Assembly (NCBI GenBank): GCA_036676195.1
Contig: JAKFDK010000046.1
Location: 1 to 64,000 of the forward strand
Direction: 5' to 3'
From: JAKFDK01 sp036676195
GTDB taxonomy: Bacteria > Bacillota > Sulfobacillia > Symbiobacteriales > ZC4RG38
Length of the DNA: 64,000 bases
The notes under the pieces were generated by a model. It searched no databases and was not told the DNA's origin. It was given only the letters and a program-made list of their open reading frames with translations. This document shows, piece by piece, positions 7,197 through 15,550 of this stretch. Both the position numbers and the translations under genes were made by a program. How positions within the stretch are numbered: the first letter of the stretch is position 1; the number at the start of each line of letters is the position of its first letter.

Positions 7197-8344
7197 CGCC
7201 CGCCCCCTCCCCTCAGCGCTGCCCCAACGGCCCCCAGCAACGCCGGTCCGGCTCCGGCAGCGTTTACATCAGCCCCCGGAGCGGCGGGAAAGTTGCCAAG
7301 CTGGACACACTGCACCCAAAACGGGTCCATCGCTTCCGGCCGGTCTCCCGTCGCCTCCACCAGTATGTTCCTGAAGGCTGCTTCCAGGTAGGGCAGGGCC
7401 GCCCAAGGCCCGGACAGGTACACGCGATGAATATTCACGAAGCGGTTCTGAATCAGAAAGAACTCCAGGGACCGCCCCACGGCTTCAGCGACAGACCGCA
7501 GCCAGGGCTCACAAAAGGAGCCCACCATCCCATCCGGATTCACGCCCTCGGTCCAGAGGCGGGTCTGAGCTTCCGCAATACCGATTTCCAGCCCTTCCGA
7601 CACAGCCGCCCGTAATTCACCGATGCCCCTTGGAATGGTGCGGGTCAATACAGGTACACCGCAACGAAAAATCGTCAGGGTTAGCCCGGCCTCCCCGCCC
7701 TCGAGGAGCACCAGTGCTGCCCGGGGGTTCGAACGGGTCGCACCCAGACTCTCCAGGGCCCGGTGGGAGCTGAGGCAGTCCACATCCAGGGCGATCAAGC
7801 GCAAACCGGCCATTTCAAAAGTAGTCACATATGACTGCGCCAACTGCCGTTGGGTCCCGGCCAGAAACACCGCCATTTGCCCCTCGACGATCTCCTCCAT
7901 ATCCGGCACAGGTGTAAAGTCGTAGACCAGTTCGTCGTCTGGCAGTGGCAAATATTGCGGTGCCTCAAACCGCAATGCTTCCCGTAGTTCGCGCAAGGGA
8001 AGGGGGGGCAGTGACACCAGGCGCATCAGGACACCCGGACCGCCGATACAAGCCGTCACCCGGCGCTGGCGGATCCCCAGGGCCTCACAAACGCTTTTGA
8101 GCGTCCCGGCCATCTCGGCCGGGTGCATAATCACGCCCTCTTCCAGAGCGTTGCAGGGTAGCGGCACCCAGGCGAAGGTCTGCAGGCACGGTCCCCGGCG
8201 CCCCCATGCCAACTGCACCAATTTCAGGCTGCCGCCCCCCAGGTCAATGCCCACAGCGGTCTGGGCCTGCCAGGGAATGGATCCCCTTTTAGGACCGAGA
8301 CGGCTGCCCGGCGGCAGTGGGGCCGGGGCCGTGTGGATATGCAT
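7193..8344 (-). CDS. pilM: Type IV pilus assembly protein PilM
   Basis: Actin-like cytoplasmic ATP-binding protein that anchors the PilN-PilO complex to the ATPases. The sequence has the phosphate-1 motif V-G-I-D-L-G-G-G-S near the N-terminus and the SHS2-type segment with P-R-E/L-R-E-A-L-R-F-E-A pattern. Total length is 383 residues. The open frame begins at 8368, but the second ATG (8344) has GGGGGGA 9 nt upstream and is the better start. Its stop overlaps the pilN start. Confidence 0.9.
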   Translation of the reverse strand: MHIHTAPAPLPPGSRLGPKRGSIPWQAQTAVGIDLGGGSLKLVQLAWGRRGPCLQTFAWVPLPCNALEEGVIMHPAEMAGTLKSVCEALGIRQRRVTACIGGPGVLMRLVSLPPLPLRELREALRFEAPQYLPLPDDELVYDFTPVPDMEEIVEGQMAVFLAGTQRQLAQSYVTTFEMAGLRLIALDVDCLSSHRALESLGATRSNPRAALVLLEGGEAGLTLTIFRCGVPVLTRTIPRGIGELRAAVSEGLEIGIAEAQTRLWTEGVNPDGMVGSFCEPWLRSVAEAVGRSLEFFLIQNRFVNIHRVYLSGPWAALPYLEAAFRNILVEATGDRPEAMDPFWVQCVQLGNFPAAPGADVNAAGAGPALLGAVGAALRGGGGR

Positions 8345-8369
8345 GGACCAGGTTCCCCCCTGTTGCATC

Positions 8370-8813
8370 CTACCTGTATATCACCACCGGCCTGTTGGTG
8401 AGTGCCGAATAGCTGATCTCCGCGGTCAATCGGTAGACAGCCGGGTATTCAGTTGATCCGGCCCTGCCTTCCGACGAAACCAACAGAATCACGCACGGAG
8501 CCGTACAGTCCCAGGTAACCTGGGCTGAAAATGCGGGGCAGTCCGGGCAAATGTCTGTACTGCTCAGGTTCAGCGCCCCCGGCCCCTGGACCCAATTCAG
8601 CCCCAGTTCTTCTGTGACCCGGGCGATGACAGCGTGCAGGCCGGCCTCGGCAGCATAAAACGCCTGTTCAGATTCCACTTCACGCCTGGCTGCTTTGACG
8701 GCACTGCCGGCAAAACTCAGCAAAACGGCACCTGCAACCAGTAGTATGGCCATCACCACCAGCAGGACCGGGAGCGCCATACCCCTCTCGTCTCCCCCGA
8801 TGATCCGGCGCAC
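8370..8813 (-). CDS. Pilus minor-subunit protein, PilX-like
   Basis: A 147-residue protein with an N-terminal hydrophobic helix (A-L-P-V-L-L-V-V-M-A-I-L-L) after DERG, then an F-Y-A-A-E-A-G signature around residues 50-56, which is typical of PilX/GspK-like minor pilins. Its first mature residues lack the Glu at +5, as in PilX/GspK proteins. The C-terminal part has a cysteine cluster (CPDC, CTAPC). GTG 8813 lies just after GGAGGGGTGA, which also contains the upstream gene's stop. Confidence 0.72.
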   Translation of the reverse strand: MRRIIGGDERGMALPVLLVVMAILLVAGAVLLSFAGSAVKAARREVESEQAFYAAEAGLHAVIARVTEELGLNWVQGPGALNLSSTDICPDCPAFSAQVTWDCTAPCVILLVSSEGRAGSTEYPAVYRLTAEISYSALTNRPVVIYR

Positions 8814-8816
8814 AAG

Positions 8817-9350
8817 TCACCCCTCCCCGTGCAGGTACAGGGCGGTACTGACTGTAGGGCCCAGCTTGGTGACGAGCTTCACACACATCAGCGCACCGGT
8901 CTGTGGCTCCGGGGGCCGGCATAATTCGTGCTCATTCTGGCCGCCCTGGGCCGGCAGATTAATCTCCAGACGAGACACTACCCCGTCCAGGTCGCCCGCC
9001 AGACGCTGCGCCTCAGCACTGCCTTCCCGTCGGTACAGAGCGTCGCCATAAAGGCAGTAGGCCACTCGTGCCGTCCGGCCCGTAACCGCCAGTGCCCTGC
9101 CCCAGCCGGGGTTAGCGCCGCCGAGACAGTCACTTTCTTCATAGGCGGCAAACGCCATGCCCTGCCGTAAGTCCAGAACAATCTGGTGGGACGCCTGCTG
9201 CAGGGACCCTATTGCTTCCAAACGCCCAACGACCCCCCGCTCCAGGCGGGCCTGGGCCGCGACGGTTGCCATCGCTGCCACCGCAATGATGCTGAACACC
9301 GCCACCGCCAGCAGCATTTCCACCAGGGTCAGGCCAGTCTGCTCTTTCAT
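8817..9350 (-). CDS. Pseudopilin, PilW/GspJ-like
   Basis: A 177-residue prepilin with the class III signal KEQTG then LTLVEMLLAVAVF (Gly -1, Glu +5), followed by a small globular domain. It is expected at the tip of the pilus. ATG 9350 overlaps the stop of the upstream fusion gene by 4 nt and follows AGGGAGA. Position and length fit PilW/GspJ-type minor subunits, but the subtype cannot be fixed from sequence alone. Confidence 0.8.
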   Translation of the reverse strand: MKEQTGLTLVEMLLAVAVFSIIAVAAMATVAAQARLERGVVGRLEAIGSLQQASHQIVLDLRQGMAFAAYEESDCLGGANPGWGRALAVTGRTARVAYCLYGDALYRREGSAEAQRLAGDLDGVVSRLEINLPAQGGQNEHELCRPPEPQTGALMCVKLVTKLGPTVSTALYLHGEG

Positions 9351-10111
9351 GGGCGATCTCCCTGGATCGTGGCTAACCGCACCGCCACCCGGCTGCCCGC
9401 CCGGCCGTGGCGATCGTACTCCGCCCGCACATTCAGCACCCGCACCTGTGCAAATACCTGGCCCTGGGCATCCCGCAGTTCACGGCGAAGGACTTCGGCG
9501 GTGAGGGCCGTCTCGGTATTCGCGTCCAGTCCTGCCCAGGAACTCGGTGCAGGAATCTGTTTGGCCCACTCCAGCCTCGCCCTGACCAGATTCAGGGCAG
9601 ATACCCGCTGCATCGCCTCGGTGGTCTCTCCCAGGCTGTAGGTTGACAGACTCAGCAGGCTGGCGATGACCACTGTGAATAAAGCGCCGACCAGGGCGAC
9701 CTCCAGCAGCAGGCTCCCCCGCTCCGAATCCAGGGCCTCCGGAGGGACCCTGCGGCCCGCCCGGGCCAACAGGTAGGCCCCCACCACCAGCCCGCCGATT
9801 CCGCTTGCAGCGGCGATGAGGCCGCCGTACAGGCCGGTCAGGGCAGCCACGGTGGCTACCAACAACTCAACCGTTGGATAACGCCAGCCAATGGAGCGGC
9901 GACAGCCGGCGCACCGGCCACGCAACAGCAGGTAACTGAAAACCGGCACCAGTTCAAGGGGGCGCAACCGTCGGCCACAGGCCGGGCAGCCGGAGGGCGG
10001 CCACACCAGCGAGAGTCGTCGGGGCACCCGGTACAGAATCACGTTCACAAAACTGCCCGCCGCCAGGCCGAACACGGCACCGCAGACGGCGGCGACTTCC
10101 GGCGGCACCAA
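9347..10111 (-). CDS. Fusion of prepilin-peptidase N-terminal domain and a pseudopilin
   Basis: Residues 1-115 look like the first half of PilD/ComC. They contain the S-F-V-N-V-I-L-Y-R-V-P motif (about 20-30), the two zinc-type pairs C42-x-x-C45 and C67-x-x-C70, and E-L-L near 82. The aspartic-protease half with its two catalytic aspartates is absent. Instead the frame continues through DSERG into SLLLEVALV (Gly 132, Glu at +5) and a further ~115-residue pseudopilin resembling PilV/GspI. TTG 10111 follows GGGAGGGA at 6 nt. No stop or frameshift separates the halves, and no complete peptidase gene occurs in the window. Whether the protein is cut at Gly 132 is unknown. Confidence 0.8.
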   Translation of the reverse strand: MVPPEVAAVCGAVFGLAAGSFVNVILYRVPRRLSLVWPPSGCPACGRRLRPLELVPVFSYLLLRGRCAGCRRSIGWRYPTVELLVATVAALTGLYGGLIAAASGIGGLVVGAYLLARAGRRVPPEALDSERGSLLLEVALVGALFTVVIASLLSLSTYSLGETTEAMQRVSALNLVRARLEWAKQIPAPSSWAGLDANTETALTAEVLRRELRDAQGQVFAQVRVLNVRAEYDRHGRAGSRVAVRLATIQGDRP

Positions 10112-10137
10112 GGGGATTCCCTCCCAGGGCTAGGGTG

Positions 10138-10162
10138 GGGCGGCCCTCCCCGAGGGCCGCCC
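10138..10162. terminator. GC-rich 11-bp hairpin after the major pilin gene
   Basis: Bases 10138-10148 pair perfectly with 10152-10162 around a CCC loop, between the major pilin stop and the fusion gene. No T-run follows. In pilus operons such a hairpin often stabilises the abundant pilin mRNA and lets some transcription pass to the minor pilin genes (inference). Confidence 0.55.
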
Positions 10163-10170
10163 AGCCAGTG

Positions 10171-10833
10171 CTAGTCGGTATGGATGTCAGTCCGGCAGGC
10201 GTTGGCCGCAACCTGCGTCATGCAATAGGCGCCGATGGAACTCCTGTCAACCGGAGGGGTGGCGGTCGGGTTGCTGACCAAGGCGGCACCCGCCTGGTTA
10301 AGGATCTGGATGGTAGGGTTAGCCGCGTCGTTGTCCCACTGCAGGGTCACGCTGCCGTCGGTACCTTCCGGAATCACAGTTGTGTAGTTGGCGACTCCAC
10401 TGGCGGCCGGCTGCAGCCAGATGGTGCCGCGGGTGTTATTGGCGGCCAATGCAAGCGGGTTGACACCGGGATCCATCAGCAGATAGCCCCTTGCCCTGTT
10501 GTTGGCGTCAGACCGGTTGACCACGTACAGGTAGTATTTTCCATAAGCGTTTTTGAAGTCCACGTCGAACTTGATATAGCCGCCAGTCTTTAACTCGTTC
10601 AGATTGGCCGGGAAAAAGGTCCTGTCGCTGTAGAAGCGTTCGATGGCGCCGCTGAGGACCTTCAGGTCAGCCCTGGAGCGCGCTTCCTTGGACTTAGAAA
10701 TGACTTCAGTGATTCTCGGAACAGCGATCGCCGCCAGGACGGCCAGGATGCCGACCACTACCAGCAGCTCAATCAGCGTGAAACCTCCCTGATCCTTCAG
10801 CCGGGTCGCCAACCGCTCACGCAACCAGTGCAT
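10171..10833 (-). CDS. Major type IV pilin / GspG-like prepilin
   Basis: A 220-residue prepilin with a 17-residue basic leader ending in Gly-Gly, then FTLIELLVVVGILAVLAAIA, the classic cleaved and methylated N-terminus. The region A-D-L-K-V-L-S-G-A-I-E-R-F-Y-S-D and the following Gly/Tyr-rich segment resemble GspG/PilA subunits. Two cysteines lie near the C-terminus (Y-C-M-T and A-C-R-T). It has its own near-consensus promoter and a strong SD (AAGGAGGA) before ATG 10833, fitting the most abundant subunit of the system. Confidence 0.9.
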   Translation of the reverse strand: MHWLRERLATRLKDQGGFTLIELLVVVGILAVLAAIAVPRITEVISKSKEARSRADLKVLSGAIERFYSDRTFFPANLNELKTGGYIKFDVDFKNAYGKYYLYVVNRSDANNRARGYLLMDPGVNPLALAANNTRGTIWLQPAASGVANYTTVIPEGTDGSVTLQWDNDAANPTIQILNQAGAALVSNPTATPPVDRSSIGAYCMTQVAANACRTDIHTD

Positions 10834-10879
10834 CCATATCTTCCTCCTTCAATCCCTTTTATTGTCTTTTTCTGGTATG

Positions 10880-10909
10880 ATTTTACTTCCATGTGGATAG
10901 ATATGTCAA
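10880..10909 (-). promoter_or_regulatory. Promoter of the major pilin gene
   Basis: On the minus strand, TTGACA (10904-10909, perfect -35) is followed after 18 bp by TAAAAT (10880-10885). The whole 10834-10972 gap is markedly AT-rich against its surroundings. The pilin SD and start follow about 40 nt downstream, so the pilin can be made independently of pilB-pilT-pilC. Confidence 0.8.
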
Positions 10910-10972
10910 GACGCTTTTTGGTAAAAACTTGTTAGGTTTCATTTTTTGCTGCGAGTGAATTTTTACTGTGTC

Positions 10973-12181
10973 CTAACCAATCAGGGTCCACATATCGAAC
11001 ATGGGGGCAACCAGGGCTATGACCACCGCCCCTACCATCAGGGCCAGGAACAGGATTAAGAGGGGTTCGAGTGCGCTGGACAGGCGCTCGGCGGTGCGCT
11101 GGACCTCGTCTTCATAAAACTCGGCCACCCGCGCCAGCATCTTTTCCAGGGTTCCGGTCTCCTCGCCGATCCCGATCATCTCCAGGACCATGGGCGGAAA
11201 CAGCCCGCTCCGTGCCAACGGTGATACCAGACTCTGCCCCTTGCGCACGGAATCCAGTGCGGCCAGGATGGCTGCGCCATATTGCCGGTTCCCCACCGCC
11301 CGCTCGGCAACCGCCAGGGCCTTCAGAATGGGGATGCCACTGGCCATCAGTCCGGTCAGGACTCGGCAGAGGCGGGCAATACAGGCCTTTTTGACCAGAT
11401 CGCCGAATACCGGCACACGCAGAATCAGGCGGTCCAGAATGAGCCCTGCCCATTCCTGTCGGAACAACTGGTACAGCCCGACACCAACTCCGGCCAAACT
11501 CGTCAGGATCAACCACCACCAGCGGGCAGCGAATTTGCTGGCGGTCAGCAGAATCCGAGTCGGCAGCGGCAACTCACCGCCCATATCGCTGAAGAACTGA
11601 ACGAATTTGGGTACCACAAACAGCAGCAGCAGGGTCACCACGGTAACGGCCAGGGTCGAGACCACCATGGGATAAATCATGGCCGAACGGACCTTCTGGC
11701 GCACCTGCTCCTCGCGTTCCATCTGGGTGGCCAGGCGTTCCATCACCACGTCCAGAATCCCCCCGACCTCGCCGGCCGCCACCATGTGCACCATGACCCG
11801 CGGAAACACCCGGGAACGAGCCAGGGCAGCGGCAAGGGTTTCCCCGTTTTCTACCGCGGACAAGGCCTGCTCCAGAGCCCGGCGCAGTGTTTGGTTACGA
11901 CTCTGCCTGGCCAGTACCCGCAGGACGGTGACCACCGGCAGACCGGCCGACAGCATGGTAGAAAACTGGCGGGTCAATAGCACAATTTCCGCGACACTGA
12001 CTATGTTCAGCAACGGCAGGCGACTGAGCAGTCCAGACAAGTCCCGGTTGGGTTCCAAGCTCAATACCAACAACCCCTGGGACCGCAGCCGCTCCACCGC
12101 TTCGCGGCTGCCCGGGGCTTCCAGGTGGCCCTGCAACAGCCGGCCATCGGGGGTACGGGCCCGGTACGAGAAGGCCGACAA
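10973..12181 (-). CDS. pilC: Type IV pilus inner-membrane platform protein PilC
   Basis: Polytopic platform that couples the PilB/PilT ATPases to pilin insertion and removal. It shows the two repeated GspF domains, each with a cytoplasmic helix bundle (L-L-T-R-Q-F-S-T-M-L-S-A-G-L-P motif in the first, R-L-C-R-V-L-T-G-L-M-A-S-G-I-P in the second) and three membrane helices in all. The open frame starts with GTG 12190, which is flush with the SD. TTG 12181 lies 7 nt after GGGAGGT and starts M-S-A-F-S-Y-R-A, as expected for PilC. It is separated from pilT by a strong terminator. Confidence 0.93.
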   Translation of the reverse strand: MSAFSYRARTPDGRLLQGHLEAPGSREAVERLRSQGLLVLSLEPNRDLSGLLSRLPLLNIVSVAEIVLLTRQFSTMLSAGLPVVTVLRVLARQSRNQTLRRALEQALSAVENGETLAAALARSRVFPRVMVHMVAAGEVGGILDVVMERLATQMEREEQVRQKVRSAMIYPMVVSTLAVTVVTLLLLFVVPKFVQFFSDMGGELPLPTRILLTASKFAARWWWLILTSLAGVGVGLYQLFRQEWAGLILDRLILRVPVFGDLVKKACIARLCRVLTGLMASGIPILKALAVAERAVGNRQYGAAILAALDSVRKGQSLVSPLARSGLFPPMVLEMIGIGEETGTLEKMLARVAEFYEDEVQRTAERLSSALEPLLILFLALMVGAVVIALVAPMFDMWTLIG

Positions 12182-12206
12182 ACCTTTCACCTCCCTTTTG
12201 CCCGTA

Positions 12207-12242
12207 GCAAAAAGGGGCCGCCTTCCGGCGACCCCTTTTTGC
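12207..12242. terminator. Bidirectional terminator between pilT and pilC
   Basis: A 16-bp stem (12207-12222 with 12227-12242, one mismatch or G-U) with a 4-nt loop has five A and five T at its feet. The last base of the stem is also the last base of the pilT stop codon. On the minus strand it would end pilB-pilT transcripts before pilC unless there is read-through or anti-termination. Confidence 0.8.
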
Positions 12243-13366
12243 TATCGCAACCCTCCGGCGGGACGCAGCGATGGCATGCGTGCCGCCGCCGGTTCGGACA
12301 GCGGTTGCATGGCCGTACCAAGGGTCGCCTGCTCCTGGATATAGGCGTTGTAATCATTCGCACTGATGATACCCTGGTCGTAAAGTTCCCGGACCGTGGC
12401 CTCCATGGTACGCATCCCCAGACGCCCGCTCGTTTGAATAGCAGTCAGCATCTGGTGTGTCTTGCCTTCGCGAATCAGGTTGCGGATCGCCGGTGTCGCG
12501 ACCATCACCTCGGCGGCAGCGTGCCGCCCGCCACCATCGCGGCGGCGGAACAAGCGCTGGCAAACTACCCCGAGCAGGGAACCGGCCAGTTGCGTTCGCA
12601 CCTGTCCCTGCTGGGCCGGAGAAAACACATCAACAATGCGGTCTACCGTGGCCGGAGCACTGCCGGTATGCAATGTAGCCAGGACCAGGTGTCCCGTTTC
12701 GGCCGCTTCCAGCGCAATTTGAATGGTCTCAAAGTCGCGCATTTCCCCGACCAGAATGACATCCGGGTCCTGACGGAGGGCCGCCCGTAGCCCGCGGGCG
12801 AAGGAACCGGTATCCTGACCGACCTCCCGCTGATTAATAACCGACCGCTTATGTGGGTGCAAGAATTCAATGGGGTCTTCCAGGGTCACAATGTGGGATT
12901 CCCGTTTCTCATTAATCAGATCGATCATGGCCGCCAGGGTGGTCGACTTGCCACTGCCGGTCGGCCCCGTGATCAGGACCAGGCCATTGGGCTTTTCACA
13001 GAGAGCGGCCAGCACTTCGGTCACATCGCCCGGCAGGGCAACCTCCCGGAGGGGAGTAATACGGGTGGGGATGGAACGCAGAGCAATGGCCACCGTGCCG
13101 CGCTGCCGGTAGATATTGACCCGGAAACGGCCGTAGCCCGATAAGGGGAAGGAAAAGTCCACCTCGCCACGTTCCTGAAACTCAGCGCGCCGGGTGGCCG
13201 GGATGAGTTCCTCGGCCATGGCCTCCAATTCGGGCGGGCGCAAGGTTTCACCCTCCCGCCGCACCAGGGTACCATCAATCCGCAGCACCGGCGGTTGCTC
13301 CACACATAAATGAAGGTCAGACGCCTGCCGTTCCAGGGCCTCCCGCATCAGTGCGTACAGATGCAA
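12242..13366 (-). CDS. pilT: Type IV pilus retraction ATPase PilT
   Basis: Hexameric cytoplasmic motor that depolymerises the pilus. It has the N-terminal A-S-D-L-H-L motif, Walker A (GPTGSGKST, about 134-142), the acidic Asp box, Walker B (V-I-L-V-G-E-M-R-D) and the His box (A-T-L-H-T), and is 374 residues long. The frame extends to 13408, but TTG 13366 sits 7 nt after GGAGGTG and starts M-H-L-Y-A-L-M-R-E-A, the family start. Its start lies inside the 3' end of pilB (50-nt overlap), so the two are translationally linked. Confidence 0.95.
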   Translation of the reverse strand: MHLYALMREALERQASDLHLCVEQPPVLRIDGTLVRREGETLRPPELEAMAEELIPATRRAEFQERGEVDFSFPLSGYGRFRVNIYRQRGTVAIALRSIPTRITPLREVALPGDVTEVLAALCEKPNGLVLITGPTGSGKSTTLAAMIDLINEKRESHIVTLEDPIEFLHPHKRSVINQREVGQDTGSFARGLRAALRQDPDVILVGEMRDFETIQIALEAAETGHLVLATLHTGSAPATVDRIVDVFSPAQQGQVRTQLAGSLLGVVCQRLFRRRDGGGRHAAAEVMVATPAIRNLIREGKTHQMLTAIQTSGRLGMRTMEATVRELYDQGIISANDYNAYIQEQATLGTAMQPLSEPAAARMPSLRPAGGLR

Positions 13367-15050
13367 CGTGGGACACCTCCCGATCGTGCTTACCCTCCTG
13401 GGCCACACGTAAGATTTCTTCCACAGTGGTATCGCCCCGCAAGGCCCTTTCCAGGCCGTTTGCCATCAGCGAGCGCATCCCAGCCTGCTGGGCAGCCTGG
13501 CGTAATTCAGCCGTTGTTCGGCGACTGATGATCATGTGTTGCATGGCCGGCATGACCGCCATGAGCTCAAAGATCGGGAAACGGCCGCTGTAGCCGCTAC
13601 CCCGGCAGCGTTCGCAACCCACCGCCCGGTAAAGAGTGCTTCCCGGCCCTGGCTGCACCCCATAAGCCATGAGGAGGTCGGCGTGGACCGGCGCCACTTC
13701 CCGGCAGGATTCACACAAACGCCGCACGAGCCGCTGCGCCACAACCCCATTTACCGATGACGCCACCAGGTATGGCTCCACGCCCATATCGATCAGGCGG
13801 GTCAGCGCCCCCGGTGCATCATTGGTGTGAAGGGTAGAAAAGACCAGATGTCCGGTCAGTGCCGCACGAACAGCAACGTCAGCCGTTTCTGTGTCGCGGA
13901 CTTCTCCCACCATAATGATGTTGGGATCTTGCCTGAGGATGGCCCGCAGACCTTCGGCGAAGGTGAGCCCGGTCTTGGCGTTGGTTTGAACATGGTTAAT
14001 TCCGGGCAATTGGTATTCCACGGGATCCTCGATGGTGACAATGTTCTTGTTTGGCGCCGTCAGGTGTGCAATGGTGGAGAGGAGCGTGGTGGTCTTGCCA
14101 CTGCCGGTGGGACCGGTCACCAGGATCATGCCATGGGGGCGGACGATCATTTCCTGAAACCGCCGCAGGTCTTCGCCGCTCAATCCCAGTTCCCTGAGCC
14201 GGGGCACGCTGCGGCTGCGGTCAAAGACCCGCAGGACCGCCTTTTCGCCGTGAATGGTTGGTAAGGTACTGACCCGCAGGTCCACGTTGCGGTTCCGCTC
14301 CCGCAACTCGATCCGTCCGTCCTGCGGGAGGCGCCGCTCGCCAATGTCCAGACCGGCCATGACCTTGATACGGGCGATGACAGTGGCATGAGAACTCATA
14401 CTCGTGGAAAGGACCTCGCGCAGGAAGCCGTCGATCCGGAGGCGCACCCGGAACTCCTGCTCCCCTGGCTCCAGATGAATATCGGAAGCCTGCTCATGCA
14501 GGGCCCGGTCGATCAACTCGTTGACCAGGGAAATGACCGGTGCGGCATCGGCCTCCGGCGGCAGGACAACTTCTAGCGGCATGACTTCCGCCCCGCCCTC
14601 GCGGCGGCGCAGCGCCGATACCCGCTCGTATTGGGTAAGCAGACGGTCCAGTGCACTCCGTGTCACAGCCACCGGGTCAACCGGTTTGCCGATCAGAAAC
14701 CGCACTTCGTCAACAGTAAACACATCTAGCGGGTCGGCCATAGCCAGAACGATGCGACCCAGGCGTTCACTGATCGGCAAGATCCATTTGCGGCGGGCCA
14801 CTGCCAGGGGAATCAACCGGGCCACGTGCACATCAGTCTGAAGCTCATGGTCAGGGATAAACGGAATCTGCAGTTGTTGCGCCACACTCCGACCGACATC
14901 TGCCTCGGTGACATATCCCAGGCCTACCAGTACTTCGCCCAGGCGTAAACCCGAAGACTGCTGCATTTCCAGGGCTAATTTCAGTTGTTCTCGATCGATC
15001 AGTCCGCACTTAAATAACAACTCACCCAGGTGTTGCCTGGCATTAACCAC
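13317..15050 (-). CDS. pilB: Type IV pilus extension ATPase PilB
   Basis: Hexameric ATPase that powers pilus assembly. It has a GspE/MshE-type N-terminal domain (about 1-130), of the kind that can bind cyclic-di-GMP in other bacteria. Walker A lies at about 313-320, followed by Walker B (I-I-M-V-G-E-V-R-D), the His box (S-T-L-H-T) and the PilB-type four-cysteine zinc site (CESC and CERC). The open frame starts at TTG 15098 without an SD. GTG 15050, preceded by a GAGGGAGGGA-rich stretch, gives 577 residues and fits the family. Confidence 0.94.
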   Translation of the reverse strand: MVNARQHLGELLFKCGLIDREQLKLALEMQQSSGLRLGEVLVGLGYVTEADVGRSVAQQLQIPFIPDHELQTDVHVARLIPLAVARRKWILPISERLGRIVLAMADPLDVFTVDEVRFLIGKPVDPVAVTRSALDRLLTQYERVSALRRREGGAEVMPLEVVLPPEADAAPVISLVNELIDRALHEQASDIHLEPGEQEFRVRLRIDGFLREVLSTSMSSHATVIARIKVMAGLDIGERRLPQDGRIELRERNRNVDLRVSTLPTIHGEKAVLRVFDRSRSVPRLRELGLSGEDLRRFQEMIVRPHGMILVTGPTGSGKTTTLLSTIAHLTAPNKNIVTIEDPVEYQLPGINHVQTNAKTGLTFAEGLRAILRQDPNIIMVGEVRDTETADVAVRAALTGHLVFSTLHTNDAPGALTRLIDMGVEPYLVASSVNGVVAQRLVRRLCESCREVAPVHADLLMAYGVQPGPGSTLYRAVGCERCRGSGYSGRFPIFELMAVMPAMQHMIISRRTTAELRQAAQQAGMRSLMANGLERALRGDTTVEEILRVAQEGKHDREVSHVASVRTDAGGPGTAGV

Positions 15051-15150
15051 GCGTTCCCTCCCTCCCCCGGGGAGCCTGGCTAGAACATCTTTAACCAAGG
15101 TTCGACTTGTAGGTAATGATTTCCTTCGTGGGGTTATTTTGGAGGTATCA

Positions 15151-15507
15151 ATGAACGAGATTTTGTTCAGAACGAGTCTGTCACTTACTTTGGCCTTTTC
15201 TGGGTGGGCGGCAGCCTATCTTGGGCTGGACCGGTTTCTGCAACGGGTTACACTGCCCACGGCAGACCAACCAGCGGCCGAGGCCGGGCTGAGACTACGG
15301 AAGGCCGCCCGGCCCTATCGACTGGCCTGGCTGGTGGTGGGGGGAATGGTGCTAGGGGGGCAGTCCTACCTTTTGGTAACAGACGGGCACTCCTGGAGCG
15401 ATTTGCTGGCCATGTTTGGCTGGGCAGTAGTCGACCTTACCCCAGTGCAGTTGTTGTGGCATTTCACCCTGCGTAAGCAGTTTCCATGCCTGCGCGGCTA
15501 CCTATGA
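15151..15507 (+). CDS. Hypothetical membrane protein
   Basis: A 118-residue protein with three likely membrane segments (about 5-25, 58-75 and 88-105) and a basic middle part. ATG 15151 has a perfect GGAGGT 5 nt upstream; the longer open frame overlaps pilB antisense and is not used. It is divergent from pilB and ends at a very strong hairpin. No family is recognised, and the context gives no clear function. Confidence 0.7.
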   Translation: MNEILFRTSLSLTLAFSGWAAAYLGLDRFLQRVTLPTADQPAAEAGLRLRKAARPYRLAWLVVGGMVLGGQSYLLVTDGHSWSDLLAMFGWAVVDLTPVQLLWHFTLRKQFPCLRGYL

Positions 15508-15513
15508 ACACGG

Positions 15514-15550
15514 CAGTCACCGCCCGGCCAGGTTGGCCGGGCGGTGACTG
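15514..15550. terminator. Perfect 17-bp hairpin between convergent genes
   Basis: Bases 15514-15530 pair perfectly with 15534-15550 around a GGT loop, between two convergent genes whose stops flank it. There is no T-run, but stem strength and position fit a shared transcript-end structure. Confidence 0.7.

Noticed and set aside
9700..9780. Sequencing frameshift joining two separate genes at the peptidase/pilin junction
   Set aside because: Both halves are in one frame with no stop, so a single base error cannot create the join; only a larger deletion could.
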